Source: Caldora sp. SIO3E6 (GTDB taxonomy: Bacteria; Cyanobacteriota; Cyanobacteriia; Cyanobacteriales; Coleofasciculaceae). Taken from it: a stretch of 35,753 bases of DNA. Shown here piece by piece: positions 7,269 through 17,104 of this stretch. Position 1 is the stretch's first letter. Each line of letters begins with the position of its first letter. Location: assembly GCA_010672185.1 (NCBI GenBank), contig JAAHHL010000001.1:1-35753 (forward strand), in the 5' to 3' direction. Made by a program: the position numbers and the translations under genes. The notes beneath the pieces were generated by a model. It ran no database searches, was not told the origin of the DNA, and saw only the letters and a list, made by a program, of their open reading frames with translations.

Positions 7269-9014
7269 TCACGACTCCTCAAATATATGATCACCTTTGT
7301 GCAGTCGATGGGCCATTTCGTAGGTTTGTTCCTGAGAGCGCATAGTTGGTGCATGAGCGGCTAAATATCTCGCTGCTGCAACTAATACGTGAATTCCTGC
7401 CTTAGTATCCCGTAAAAGCGTATACTGACGAAAAGCTGCTTCGACGGCTTGAATTGTGTGGAAGTTTCGGTCTTCTCGTAACAGTAACTTCCCCAGCATG
7501 GCCAACAACTGGTCAGGATTGCCACCACTATATAAGTAGTGGGCAACTAATTTACCTGCTTTATTTACTTGCTGCTGTCGATCCAACAATCCAGGTAGTT
7601 CTTTGAGTAATTCTTCTGGCTCAGTAACAGTTTGATTGGGTTCTGGTAACCTAGCCGGTGGTACATTCAAAAAGCGGTTAAGATAAACAGTCATAGCGGC
7701 ATCAAAGACCCCTCGCAATAGTTCGGTGGAGGTAACTCGCCGCAGTCCCTGATGCACGGCGTTGGCAAAAGTGAAACTATGATGGGCTGTATCCCAATCC
7801 CGGAAGTCGTTGTTCGTTTGGAAGTGGGCAAGGCGCAATGCTGCGGCATAGGCTACCGTACCAGCTAATTCTACTTCACTACAGCCGGAGCTTAGGGCTG
7901 CTAACAGTGAAGAAGCGATCGCTTGAACATCTTCACCTAATAGTACTGGCACTAACTGCTCACGCCCCAACCAAGTACCCCGTTTCTCTTTCCCTGCCTC
8001 AATTGCCTCCGGCAGAGCCTCGAAAGCAGTCTCTAGAATTGCGACTAAATCAATCGGGTAGCGCCAAGCATTAGATTCCTCCATCCGCTCAGCCCTAGCA
8101 TAACCTCTAACTAAACTGGTTAGTACTAAAGCTGCATCTTGCCAATCAGTAGCATCTAGAGCTTCCAATGCCTTGTTGCTGAAGTCAAGGGCATGACCAA
8201 TATCAATATAGCGGTGGTCTGTGGCCGCAGCAAAGAGCATCTGGGCGATTTGAGTTGGCTTGGCACCAGCAGCAAGAGCAGATATTAAGCAGCGTTCTGC
8301 TCCTTCTGCATCCCGTACTTCGATAAACTGGCGAAACCATCCCTGAAGAGTCCCGAACTCAGGGTTAGCATTGGGCAAAGGCTGAAGAGTAAACCGTGGC
8401 GGCGCACCAGCACAGTCACGAGCTACCGCAGATAGTCCTTGGTAAAGGGCACGGGGTTGGTCATGAACATCTAAATAAGGCAACAAGTTCATCATACAGG
8501 TATGGATGGTTAGACCAGCACCCCAGCCATCTTGGCGGTAACGGACTCCAAAATCAAGTCCGATGCGGAAGGGCTCTGTTGCCTTAACTTTTCCAGTAAG
8601 TAAAGCAATAACCGATTTGGCAATCACCAAAGAAATACTCTGTTCTAGTCCATCTTGGAGACGTTGGCGTTGATGTACCAAAGGGTCTATCTGAGGTGCT
8701 AGATCTACCCACACTTCCCCTGCTTGTAGCTGCACAGGGAACGAGCGTACATCATCAGCCCAGCCATCAAAAGTGCCCCCGCTGTTAAGGTCAAAGCGGG
8801 CATGATGCCAATGGCAGGTTAGAATACAGTTTTTGACAGTACCTCTGTCCAAGGGAAAACCCATATGAGGGCAACGATTATCTATGGCATAGACTTTGTC
8901 ACCTTCGCTGAATAAAGCGATCGCCTGTCCTTGAGTATGGACAACTAAATAGCCAGCAGCTTGGACATCTGTCAGCTGGGCGACTCTTACGTAGTTATTT
9001 GTATTGCTAGACAT
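7269..9014 (-). CDS. Rieske [2Fe-2S] domain protein with ~450-aa C-terminal domain of unclear function
   Basis: 581 aa; CPHMGFPLDRGTVKNCILTCHWHHARFDLNSGG matches Rieske C-x-H...C-x2-H ligands. Confidence 0.88.
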   Translation of the reverse strand: MSSNTNNYVRVAQLTDVQAAGYLVVHTQGQAIALFSEGDKVYAIDNRCPHMGFPLDRGTVKNCILTCHWHHARFDLNSGGTFDGWADDVRSFPVQLQAGEVWVDLAPQIDPLVHQRQRLQDGLEQSISLVIAKSVIALLTGKVKATEPFRIGLDFGVRYRQDGWGAGLTIHTCMMNLLPYLDVHDQPRALYQGLSAVARDCAGAPPRFTLQPLPNANPEFGTLQGWFRQFIEVRDAEGAERCLISALAAGAKPTQIAQMLFAAATDHRYIDIGHALDFSNKALEALDATDWQDAALVLTSLVRGYARAERMEESNAWRYPIDLVAILETAFEALPEAIEAGKEKRGTWLGREQLVPVLLGEDVQAIASSLLAALSSGCSEVELAGTVAYAAALRLAHFQTNNDFRDWDTAHHSFTFANAVHQGLRRVTSTELLRGVFDAAMTVYLNRFLNVPPARLPEPNQTVTEPEELLKELPGLLDRQQQVNKAGKLVAHYLYSGGNPDQLLAMLGKLLLREDRNFHTIQAVEAAFRQYTLLRDTKAGIHVLVAAARYLAAHAPTMRSQEQTYEMAHRLHKGDHIFEES

Positions 9015-9118
9015 AATTAAATTAGATAGTCTACATCGGTATGAATCTTGTTAGAATAAATTTCCTACACTACCCACCACTAAATCCTTTTAGTCATCGC
9101 CGATAGCGAACCAGGAGT

Positions 9119-10222
9119 ATGTTTAACCGTTTTCAAGGTCTGTTTGCCAAGGGAAAGAAAGGCATCGGCATCGAATTGGCTCCAGAGCGAATCAATATAG
9201 CTCAGCTGCGCAAGCAAGGTCAAAGCTTCAAAGTAACTACACTATACTCTCACGAGGTGCCAGAGGGTATTTTTGAAGGGGGGCAGATTACTGACTCGCC
9301 TGCCCTCGCAGAACTGATTAAGGAGGCCATCAGCCAGAGTAAAGTAAAAGTCGATAGCGTGGCTACTGCTGTACCGATGAGGGAAGCCGTGATTCGGATT
9401 ATCCCGATTCCCGCTGAGCTAGATGATAATGAACTCAGAGACATGGTGCTCAACCATGAAGCAGGTTTGTACTTGCCTTATCCCAGGGAAGAAGTAGACT
9501 TAGATTATCAAAAGTTAGGTTTCTTCATTGATGAAGATGAAATCGAAAAGGTGCAAGTACTCCTGGTTGCTACCCGTAAGGAAGTCACAGAGCTCTATCT
9601 TGATACCTTTGAGCAAGCTGAGATCAAAGTAGATGTGCTAGAAATTAACAGCTTTGCCCTCATTCGGACTATTAGAGAGCAATTGCGACAATTTGCTCCC
9701 CAAGAGGCTGCTGTACTGGTAGATATTGAGTTTGACAGCACCGAGATTGCGATCATTGTCGATGGTGTGCCCCAATTCTCCCGCACGGTTCCCATTGGAA
9801 CCTACCAACTACAAAGCGCTCTCTCGCGAGCCATGAATTTACCTGCATCCAGAAACACTGAACTGTTGCAAGGAATGACTATTCCCAATACACCAGTTCA
9901 AGGAATCCATACCGGAGCAACGGGTATTAACCCAGGTATGGCGGCTTTGCTGAGGGTCTTGGGAGAACTAGCGGATGAACTGCGTCGTTCCATCGATTTT
10001 TATCTGAATCAGAGCGAAAATTTAGAAGTTGCCCAGCTTCTACTCGCAGGTCCTGGTGGAGGCATTGGACAACTTGATGAATTTTTTACCCAAAGGTTAA
10101 GCTTGCCGACAACTCAAGTAGACCCTATAGCCGCTCTGTCTCTGGAAATGGATGAAGAAATACCCTTGGTGCAACGACCAGGATTGGGTACTGTACTAGG
10201 ATTAGGATTGCGAGAGGTTTGA
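9119..10222 (+). CDS. pilM: Type IV pilus assembly protein PilM
   Basis: 367 aa GIGIELAPERINIAQLRKQGQSF...AVPMREAVIRIIPIPAELDDNELRDMVLNHEAGLYLPYP; first gene of pilMNOQ order. Confidence 0.92.
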   Translation: MFNRFQGLFAKGKKGIGIELAPERINIAQLRKQGQSFKVTTLYSHEVPEGIFEGGQITDSPALAELIKEAISQSKVKVDSVATAVPMREAVIRIIPIPAELDDNELRDMVLNHEAGLYLPYPREEVDLDYQKLGFFIDEDEIEKVQVLLVATRKEVTELYLDTFEQAEIKVDVLEINSFALIRTIREQLRQFAPQEAAVLVDIEFDSTEIAIIVDGVPQFSRTVPIGTYQLQSALSRAMNLPASRNTELLQGMTIPNTPVQGIHTGATGINPGMAALLRVLGELADELRRSIDFYLNQSENLEVAQLLLAGPGGGIGQLDEFFTQRLSLPTTQVDPIAALSLEMDEEIPLVQRPGLGTVLGLGLREV

Positions 10223-10226
10223 AGCG

Positions 10227-11033
10227 ATGTATAGTCTGGATATCAATTTTTTAAATGACCGCCCTGAGTATAAACCGCCAGAAAAGGAGCCTAAGGCGAA
10301 AGCGCCTCCAGGAGCCATGACTCCCTTAATTATCGGAGCAGCGGTTGGTCTCTTGGTACCTGGGTTGGTAGGAGCCTTCTGGTGGTTTACCGGGTATCGA
10401 ACTTCTCAGTTGAAGCAGGAAGAAGTTGTTTTAGACCAAGATTTGCAAAAAATAGAAGCCAAAAAGCAAGAAATTGCCGGGATTAAGGCACAAATTGCCC
10501 AAGCAAATGCAGAAAAACAGGCTTTGGTCAATGTCTTCAATCAAATTAAACCTTGGTCAGCACTTTTGCAAGACATTAGCGATCGCGTTCCTAAAGATGT
10601 TCTGATTACAGAGATTAAGCAAACTGAGGAGACTCCCAAACCCGCCGCAGGAGAAGCGGGGAAGAATGCTCAAGCCCAAAATGGAAGCCAAACAAGTAAC
10701 AAGATCATCAAACTAGAGATTTCTGGCAATGCTAAATCTTTTGATAAGGTGAATGACTTTCTGCTGACGCTTCAGCAATCTCCCTTTTTTGATAAAGATG
10801 GAACCCAGTTACTAAAAGCTAAGTTGGTGGAGCAACCCCTCAAGCTGACTCAAGAAAAACAAAAGTCGGCAACTAATGTTAAGTATGAATTACCAAAATG
10901 GGTGGAATACACCATAGATACCAATATTAATGATTTGACTGCTGATGATCCTCAGATACTCAAAGAGTTAGATCGTAAGGGTGCTGTAGGACCAGTAACT
11001 CGCATTAGAACCTTGCAAACTATTACGGAGTGA
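10227..11033 (+). CDS. pilN: Type IV pilus assembly protein PilN
   Basis: 268 aa; MYSLDINFLNDRPEY, single TM segment, coiled coil; operon position. Confidence 0.9.
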   Translation: MYSLDINFLNDRPEYKPPEKEPKAKAPPGAMTPLIIGAAVGLLVPGLVGAFWWFTGYRTSQLKQEEVVLDQDLQKIEAKKQEIAGIKAQIAQANAEKQALVNVFNQIKPWSALLQDISDRVPKDVLITEIKQTEETPKPAAGEAGKNAQAQNGSQTSNKIIKLEISGNAKSFDKVNDFLLTLQQSPFFDKDGTQLLKAKLVEQPLKLTQEKQKSATNVKYELPKWVEYTIDTNINDLTADDPQILKELDRKGAVGPVTRIRTLQTITE

Positions 11034-11040
11034 TCAAACT

Positions 11041-11793
11041 ATGACGTATGGTGATGAAGAATTTATACCAGCGGTGGAAGGAGAGGAAGACGTTCCTAAT
11101 TATCCCACAGCTTTTGGTATTACCTTCACTCCCAGAGTATCGGGCATAACCTTTGGCATTTTGGGTGTTTTAGGAGCTGCCTATATGCTGGTTAACTTCG
11201 CTTTGCCAGCTTGGGAGCAGGTTCAACAGTTACAAAGTACTGTTAAAGACAAAAAGAGCCAAGTTGCTAACCAAGAAAACATTGAAAAACAGCTGGAAGC
11301 TTCCAAGGAAGATCTAGAAAAGGCTAAGCAACAAAGTCAAAAAGTACTAAGTTTATTTGCTGATGAGCAAAGCCTGAATACCTTGTTGCTGGATCTCAAT
11401 AACCGTGTTAAAGCCAGCAATGGTCAGATTGTGTTGTATGAGCCGGAGGCAAATGGTGCAACTCCTGTTACTGATGGCTCCCTAGGCACAGAGGTGAATG
11501 GTAAGCTCAAACGGAAGAAAATCGGTGTAGAGCTTGAGGGCAACTACGCTCAAATCCAATCAATCATGCGTGGTTTTGAACGGTTGCAGGCACTGTTGTT
11601 GGTCAAAGATTTTACAGCTAAGCTAACTCAAGACCGGGAAGTTCAAATTGATCCCAATACCAACTTGGTAACCAGTGCTAAGCCACCAACAATCACCACC
11701 AGCATGACTCTAGAAGCTCTATTACCTTTAAATGAGCAGGAGAAACAGGAGGCAGAGGCAGCCGCAGCACAAGCTCAGCAAACAAAAAAGTAA
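11041..11793 (+). CDS. pilO: Type IV pilus assembly protein PilO
   Basis: 250 aa; N-terminal TM then coiled coil; operon position. Confidence 0.88.
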   Translation: MTYGDEEFIPAVEGEEDVPNYPTAFGITFTPRVSGITFGILGVLGAAYMLVNFALPAWEQVQQLQSTVKDKKSQVANQENIEKQLEASKEDLEKAKQQSQKVLSLFADEQSLNTLLLDLNNRVKASNGQIVLYEPEANGATPVTDGSLGTEVNGKLKRKKIGVELEGNYAQIQSIMRGFERLQALLLVKDFTAKLTQDREVQIDPNTNLVTSAKPPTITTSMTLEALLPLNEQEKQEAEAAAAQAQQTKK

Positions 11794-11831
11794 ACATTTA
11801 AGATAGCTTGAATTTAGGTGAGGAGTTTATT

Positions 11832-14366
11832 GTGAGAAAAGCTCAAGTATTAAATGGCATGGTTATGGGAGGAGTTGTTACCCTCTTGGCAAGCCAGCCA
11901 GTATTGGCAGAGACTACCCAAGTTAAGGCAGTGCGCCTCTCTCCCAATGGCAGTGGCATGGAATTAGTTCTAGAAACTGAGGCCGGAGATGCTCGTCCCC
12001 AAATTTTCCCTGTAAGTCGCGGTAACGATTGGGTGGCAGATATTGTTAATGCCCAACTTAATTTGAGTAATGGGGATAGCTTTCGGCAAGAAAATCCCGT
12101 GCCTGGGATCAATGCGATCGTTGTTAGACAACTAGAACCTAACACCATCCGAGTTACTGTCAGTGGTGTTGGTAGTCCTCCCAATGGTCAAATTCTCCAA
12201 CAAGCACCTCAGACGATCGCTTTAGGTATCAGCGCCGGGAAGAACCCTCAAGCCACAGAACCCATAGCTGATTCAGAGCCCACTGCTGAACCTTTGTTCC
12301 CGGTTAAGCCAGAACTCCCAATAATTGAGTCTTCTGCAACTGTGGCACAAAGACCAGATTCCACTAATACTCAGAACCAAGCAACACCTCAACCTGCGGA
12401 TCTAGCCCAAACACCAGCTAACCCCACTCCCGCTACACCACCTCCAGAACCGGAAGTCTTAGTTCCCAACCCAACAATTACTATTGATGGTAGACCCGCT
12501 CCTCCAGCTAACGCCGTACAACCAGTAGCACCAGTACCTCCCTTTTTACCCAGAGCAGTTGCTCCCCCACTGGGTGATATTGCCATTTCTAATATCAATG
12601 CCGCTGCCAGCACAATTGATCTCGGAACAGCCGCCAGGGTACCTCGCTTAGCTCTGCGAGAAGCTCCTGTACGAGAAGTCTTATCCCTCCTGGCTCGCTC
12701 CGCTGGTTTGAATATTGCCTTTATTGATGGAGAGGGAGGAGGTAATGCTCAACCGGGAGGTGCTCAACCGGGAAGTACTGCACAGCAGAAAATAACCCTA
12801 GATTTGGAAAATGAACCGGTTCAAGATGTATTTAACTACGTTCTCCAGATCTCTGGTATGCAGGCTAACCGCAGAGGACGGACAATTTTTGTTGGAGCCA
12901 AGCTGCCTGTCGCAGCTCGTAACCTCGTTACGCGCACCTTGCGCCTTAATCAGGTTAACTCTATAAGTGCGGCAAATTTCCTCACCGCTCAAGGAGCAGA
13001 GACTCAAATTCCCTTTGAGCAGGTACAAATTCAGACAGTTGGCGAAGGAGCAGCGGCTCGCACTATTGAAACTAGAACTCCGACGATTCTAGCCCTAAAA
13101 GCTACGGAGACGGATGGAACCTTGTTACTTAGGGGTTTGTCAGTAGTTGCTGATGAACGACTGAATTCGATCACCTTAGTTGGGGAACCACGTCAAGTGG
13201 AAATTGCCTCAGCTTTCTTGACTCAACTAGACTTGCGGCGTCGTCAAGTAGCGGTAAATGTCAAGGTGGTTGATGTGGATCTTTCCGGAGAAGACGCTTT
13301 CAGTGCTAGCTTCTCCTTCGGTGTTGATGATGCCTTTTTTGTCAGCGATCGCGGTTCTGCTGTCTTTAATTACGGCCAGTTTAATCCCCCTACTCAATTA
13401 CAAACAACCTCTAGTATTGCTGCTCCACCGGTAATTACCAATCCTTTTTCTGGGGCTAATATCTTTCTTGACGCCAACAATCCCTTATCGGTTCCAGGAA
13501 CTCTACCCGGTACAGTCAGGATTGACACAGACGGTACGATTACCAGAACTGATCGAGGAGCAGGAGCTTTTGCCAGTCCGTTGGTTAACTTGGATGATCC
13601 TCTACAAGGGGGAATTATTAGCATTACTCAACCGACGGATAATATCATTACTAACACTTTACAGCCAGACGGCAATACACAAATTACAGTATCTCAGGGC
13701 ACAGTTGGTGACGTTACCGTTGGTCTTCCTTCTTTATTCCAGTACCCTGACCGATTCTTAACTACCTTGCAAGCTCAGATTGTCAGTGGTAACGCCAAGA
13801 TTTTAACAGACCCCACCCTGGTAGTCCAAGAAGGGGAAACAGCTCAAGTTAACTTGACACAAGAGGTAGTGGGGAATATTTCGAGTGAAACAGAATCTTC
13901 CGAAGGGTTAGTTACCAGAACCATAGAAGCAGAGATTCGAGAGGCTGGTTTAATCCTCGAAATCATTGTTGACAGAATTGATGACAATGGTTTTGTCACT
14001 TTAGCTGTCAATCCTACAGTTAGTTCGATTGGAGGTATTCAAGACCTAAGTGTTGGGGATGATACCAACCAAATTGCCTTGCTCAACGTGCGTCAGCTTG
14101 AATCAGGAAGAATTCGCCTGCGAGATGGTCAAACCTTAATCCTCTCAGGTATTATTCAAGAAGCTGACCGCACCACAGTCAGCAAAGTACCAATTCTAGG
14201 AGATCTTCCCATCATTGGTGCTCTATTCAGAAGTACTAATCGCGTCAATGAGCGTAGTGAGGTAATTGTGTTGTTGACGCCTCAGATTCTTGATGACTCA
14301 GGACTTTCTGGCTTTGGTTATAATTACACCCCAGGTAGGGAAGTACGTCAGTTATTGCAAAGGTAA
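11832..14366 (+). CDS. pilQ: Type IV pilus secretin PilQ with AMIN domain
   Basis: GTG at 11832 preceded by GGTGAGGAG; signal peptide, AMIN-like N-terminus, Pro-rich linker, secretin motifs (VPILGDLPIIGALFRSTNRVNERSEVIVLLTPQIL). ORF track starts at 11808. Confidence 0.92.
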   Translation: MRKAQVLNGMVMGGVVTLLASQPVLAETTQVKAVRLSPNGSGMELVLETEAGDARPQIFPVSRGNDWVADIVNAQLNLSNGDSFRQENPVPGINAIVVRQLEPNTIRVTVSGVGSPPNGQILQQAPQTIALGISAGKNPQATEPIADSEPTAEPLFPVKPELPIIESSATVAQRPDSTNTQNQATPQPADLAQTPANPTPATPPPEPEVLVPNPTITIDGRPAPPANAVQPVAPVPPFLPRAVAPPLGDIAISNINAAASTIDLGTAARVPRLALREAPVREVLSLLARSAGLNIAFIDGEGGGNAQPGGAQPGSTAQQKITLDLENEPVQDVFNYVLQISGMQANRRGRTIFVGAKLPVAARNLVTRTLRLNQVNSISAANFLTAQGAETQIPFEQVQIQTVGEGAAARTIETRTPTILALKATETDGTLLLRGLSVVADERLNSITLVGEPRQVEIASAFLTQLDLRRRQVAVNVKVVDVDLSGEDAFSASFSFGVDDAFFVSDRGSAVFNYGQFNPPTQLQTTSSIAAPPVITNPFSGANIFLDANNPLSVPGTLPGTVRIDTDGTITRTDRGAGAFASPLVNLDDPLQGGIISITQPTDNIITNTLQPDGNTQITVSQGTVGDVTVGLPSLFQYPDRFLTTLQAQIVSGNAKILTDPTLVVQEGETAQVNLTQEVVGNISSETESSEGLVTRTIEAEIREAGLILEIIVDRIDDNGFVTLAVNPTVSSIGGIQDLSVGDDTNQIALLNVRQLESGRIRLRDGQTLILSGIIQEADRTTVSKVPILGDLPIIGALFRSTNRVNERSEVIVLLTPQILDDSGLSGFGYNYTPGREVRQLLQR

Positions 14367-14369
14367 AGT

Positions 14370-14425
14370 TGTAATTGGTCATTTGTGATTTGTGATTGGT
14401 CGTTTGTTATTGGTCCTTTGTACTA
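14370..14425. repeat. Degenerate heptad tract (ttggtca/tttgtga)n just after pilQ stop
   Basis: attggtcatttgtgatttgtgattggtcgtttgttattggtcctttgta. Confidence 0.55.
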
Positions 14426-14684
14426 ATTACATAGAGAGGTGACTTATGCTTCTCGCAAAGTAGGTATACGAGTAACTCTTTTGTTGCTCGTGTACATTTT
14501 TTTTGACATCCTTTTCTCCGAGGCAGGAGGCAGTCCCGATGAAAAAATTTTTTCACCACCATCAATGAAAATCCCTTTCTCCGCGTCCCCACGTCCGGTG
14601 CGTCTCCGCATCTCTTTCAAGTCAGAAGGAGAAGGTCAACTGATCGAGTATATTGTGAGAGGATGTCACCTCAACCGCCTGATC

Positions 14685-15863
14685 ATGAATAATAACTCAA
14701 CAGATGCAATTAAAGGCGATATCTTAGTGGTTGACCATCACCTCGAAAATGTCAACCTTCTCTTCACTATGCTGAGTCAGCATGGCTATGAAGTTCGTCA
14801 AGTGAATAATGGCAGACAGGCATTACAGGCAGCGCAATACGACCCCCCTGACCTGATTTTGCTCGATATTCTGATGCCAGAAATGGATGGCTATGAAATC
14901 TGCCGACAACTAAAAGCTTTCCCAGAAACCCAGAAGATTCCAGTAATTTTCTTGAGTGCTTTGGATGATGTATGGGATAAGGTGAAAGCTTTTGAAATTG
15001 GTGGAGTGGATTACATTACTAAACCCTTTGACCTGCCAGAGGTATTAGCGCGGGTAGAGCATCAACTAACTATTGTACGCCAGCAAAGGCAACTCACTGA
15101 GCAAAATATTCGCCTGCAACAGGAGGTTCAGGAGCGTCAAATAACTCAACAGCAATTGCAACAGTTGAATCAAGAACTGTTACGTTCCAACACTGATTTG
15201 GAGCAATTCAATTCGATTGTTTCTCATGACTTGCGACAACCATTGACTAGTATTAATGCTAATGCTCAGTTGCTAGCAATAAAATCTCACCGTTTTCTCG
15301 ACGAGGACTCTAAACAATGTGTCAATCGTATTTTGGAGGGAACCAATCTTATGGATCAACTCTTGCGGGATTTGTTTGCTTATGCCCGACTAGGAGGAAC
15401 CGATACAACCAAGTTTAAAGCGACTGATTGCAATTTGGTGCTTAATCAAGCCCTAGACAATTTATACCAAGCAATTGAAAAAAGTCAAGCTATTGTTAAC
15501 CATGACCCTTTACCAACAATTATAGCCGATCGCGTACAATTAGTAATCCTCTTCCAAAATCTCATTAGCAATGCCATTAAATATCGCCGGGAAGAAACCC
15601 CTCAGGTCAATATTTCAGTCAGGCAAACAGATACTGAATCCTTCTTTGAAATTCAAGATAATGGCATTGGCATCGAACCAGAAAACTTGGAGACAATATT
15701 TAAGCTTTTCCAACGTTTGCACTCACTGCAAGATTATCCTGGTAGTGGTATCGGTCTCGCTATCTGTAAGAAGATTGTTGAATGCCACGGAGGGCGTATC
15801 TGGGTTGATTCTTTACCTAATGTTGGCAGTAAGTTTTATTTTACTATTCCCCAGCTTAAGTAA
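14685..15863 (+). CDS. Response regulator receiver - histidine kinase hybrid
   Basis: From ATG 14685 (MNNNSTDAIKGDILVVDHHLENV...LILLDILMPEMDGYEICRQL...YITKPFDLPEVLARV); HisKA (SHDLRQPL) and HATPase (NLISNAIKY, DNGIGI, GSGIGLAI). ORF track extends to 14439. Confidence 0.9.
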   Translation: MNNNSTDAIKGDILVVDHHLENVNLLFTMLSQHGYEVRQVNNGRQALQAAQYDPPDLILLDILMPEMDGYEICRQLKAFPETQKIPVIFLSALDDVWDKVKAFEIGGVDYITKPFDLPEVLARVEHQLTIVRQQRQLTEQNIRLQQEVQERQITQQQLQQLNQELLRSNTDLEQFNSIVSHDLRQPLTSINANAQLLAIKSHRFLDEDSKQCVNRILEGTNLMDQLLRDLFAYARLGGTDTTKFKATDCNLVLNQALDNLYQAIEKSQAIVNHDPLPTIIADRVQLVILFQNLISNAIKYRREETPQVNISVRQTDTESFFEIQDNGIGIEPENLETIFKLFQRLHSLQDYPGSGIGLAICKKIVECHGGRIWVDSLPNVGSKFYFTIPQLK

Positions 15864-15986
15864 TAAGTAATAAGTAATAAGTAATAAGTAATAAGTAATA
15901 AGTAATAAGTAATAAGTAATAAGTAATAAGTAATAAGTAATAAGTAATAAGTAATAAGTAATAAGTAATAAGTAATAAGTAATAAG
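15860..15986. repeat. Heptanucleotide tandem repeat (taataag)n, ~17 copies
   Basis: Uninterrupted period-7 tract; stop codon of the upstream kinase lies in it. Confidence 0.97.
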
Positions 15987-16069
15987 CGTCGTCAGACGCA
16001 GGGAATGGGGCATAGGATAAAATTCCGCGTCAAAAAGAAGGTGAGAAACTAGTCAGTTTCCCTTAAAAC

Positions 16070-16130
16070 CTCCTGCCTCCTGCCTCCTGCCTCCTGCCTC
16101 CTGCCTCCTGCCTACTGCCTTCTACCTCCT
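16070..16130. repeat. Heptanucleotide tandem repeat (cctcctg)n
   Basis: cctcctgcctcctgcctcctgcctcctgcctcctgcctcctgcctactgcc. Confidence 0.95.
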
Positions 16131-16348
16131 TTCTCACCTCATTATTGAAAAATTAATTGATAGATAATATCAACAATCTTACCTTTCCTGAGAAAATTTC
16201 TTGTTAGTTATTAATGCCAATATAAGTCATCAAAATCTATAGTTGATGTCATATAAAAAAATAAATTATTGAAAGTAGAATTATTGTTTAATGTGTGTTA
16301 GAACAAATTAATAGCCTGTAATTAAACATAAAATCAGAGGAGCATACG

Positions 16349-16885
16349 ATGCCAGGAACCCAAACTTTAGTACAGCCCTTCGGTCAAATCGCGGATAATC
16401 CCATATTGCTAGAGCGCTCAACTACTGAGCCCATTTGTGAGGGATTGAATTTAGCTCTAGCTAGCTTCCAAGCGCTGTATTTGCAGTACCAGAAGCATCA
16501 TTTTGTAGTTGAAGGGGCTGAATTTTATTCCCTCCATCAGTTCTTCCAAGACAGCTACACAGCAGTTCAAGGACATGTTCATGATCTTGGTGAGCGCTTG
16601 AATGGACTAGGTGGTGTACCTGCGGCTAGCTTCACCAAATTAGCCGAATTATGCTGTTTTACTCCCGAATCAGATGGCTCTTATTCTTGTCGCCAGATGG
16701 TAGAACATGACTTAGAGGCTGAGCAAGGACTCATTTCCCTATTGCGTCGCCAAGCTGCTCAAGCAGAAAGTTTAGGCGATCGCGCTACCAGATACTTGTA
16801 CGAACAAATTTTGTTGCAGACGGAAGAACGAGCCTATCATTTGGCACATTTCCTGGCTCCTGATACTTTGGTGGTAAATCGATAA
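16349..16885 (+). CDS. Dps-family ferritin-like protein
   Basis: 178 aa; [43 protein letters not shown] is Dps-like (KxHWxxxGxxFxxLHxxFxxxY). Confidence 0.85.
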   Translation: MPGTQTLVQPFGQIADNPILLERSTTEPICEGLNLALASFQALYLQYQKHHFVVEGAEFYSLHQFFQDSYTAVQGHVHDLGERLNGLGGVPAASFTKLAELCCFTPESDGSYSCRQMVEHDLEAEQGLISLLRRQAAQAESLGDRATRYLYEQILLQTEERAYHLAHFLAPDTLVVNR

Positions 16886-16900
16886 GCTGAACGCTGATAG

Positions 16901-17076
16901 CCATTGGTGACAAGTTAAGGTAAAGATGTCGTTGTCAAGGGAGCGGAGGAGCGGAGGAAGAAGAATACAATTTTCCTTAACCCTTGGAGTATTTCCATAT
17001 ATAGGTTTTTTTAAGAATCACTACGCTATATATGGGAGTTGACAAAATGCACGACCTTTTAACTTGTCACCATTGG
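16901..17076. mobile_element. MITE-like element with 38-nt imperfect terminal inverted repeats, inserted in a heptamer tract
   Basis: Left ccattggtgacaagttaaggtaaagatgtcgttgtcaa (16901-16938); reverse complement of right 17039-17076 ccaatggtgacaagttaaaaggtcgtgcattttgtcaa. CTGATAG flanks both sides (16894-16900, 17077-17083). No ORF. Confidence 0.75.
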
Positions 17077-17104
17077 CTGATAGCTAATAGCTATTAGCTA
17101 TCAG
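17077..17104. repeat. 28-bp perfect palindrome made of heptad (gctNatN) units
   Basis: CTGATAGCTAATAG/CTATTAGCTATCAG; overlaps stop codon of the 17094 minus-strand CDS. Confidence 0.9.

Noticed and set aside
9119-14366. Absence of pilP between pilO and pilQ as a novelty
   Set aside because: The pilMNOQ order without pilP is the usual cyanobacterial arrangement.
15860-15986. Heptamer tracts considered as CRISPR arrays
   Set aside because: Units are 7 bp with no unique spacers; no cas genes.
15813-16013. Minus-strand 66-aa ORF with repeated LLITYYL, looks like a hydrophobic peptide
   Set aside because: Pure translation of the taataag tandem repeat; no start signal or independent coding evidence.
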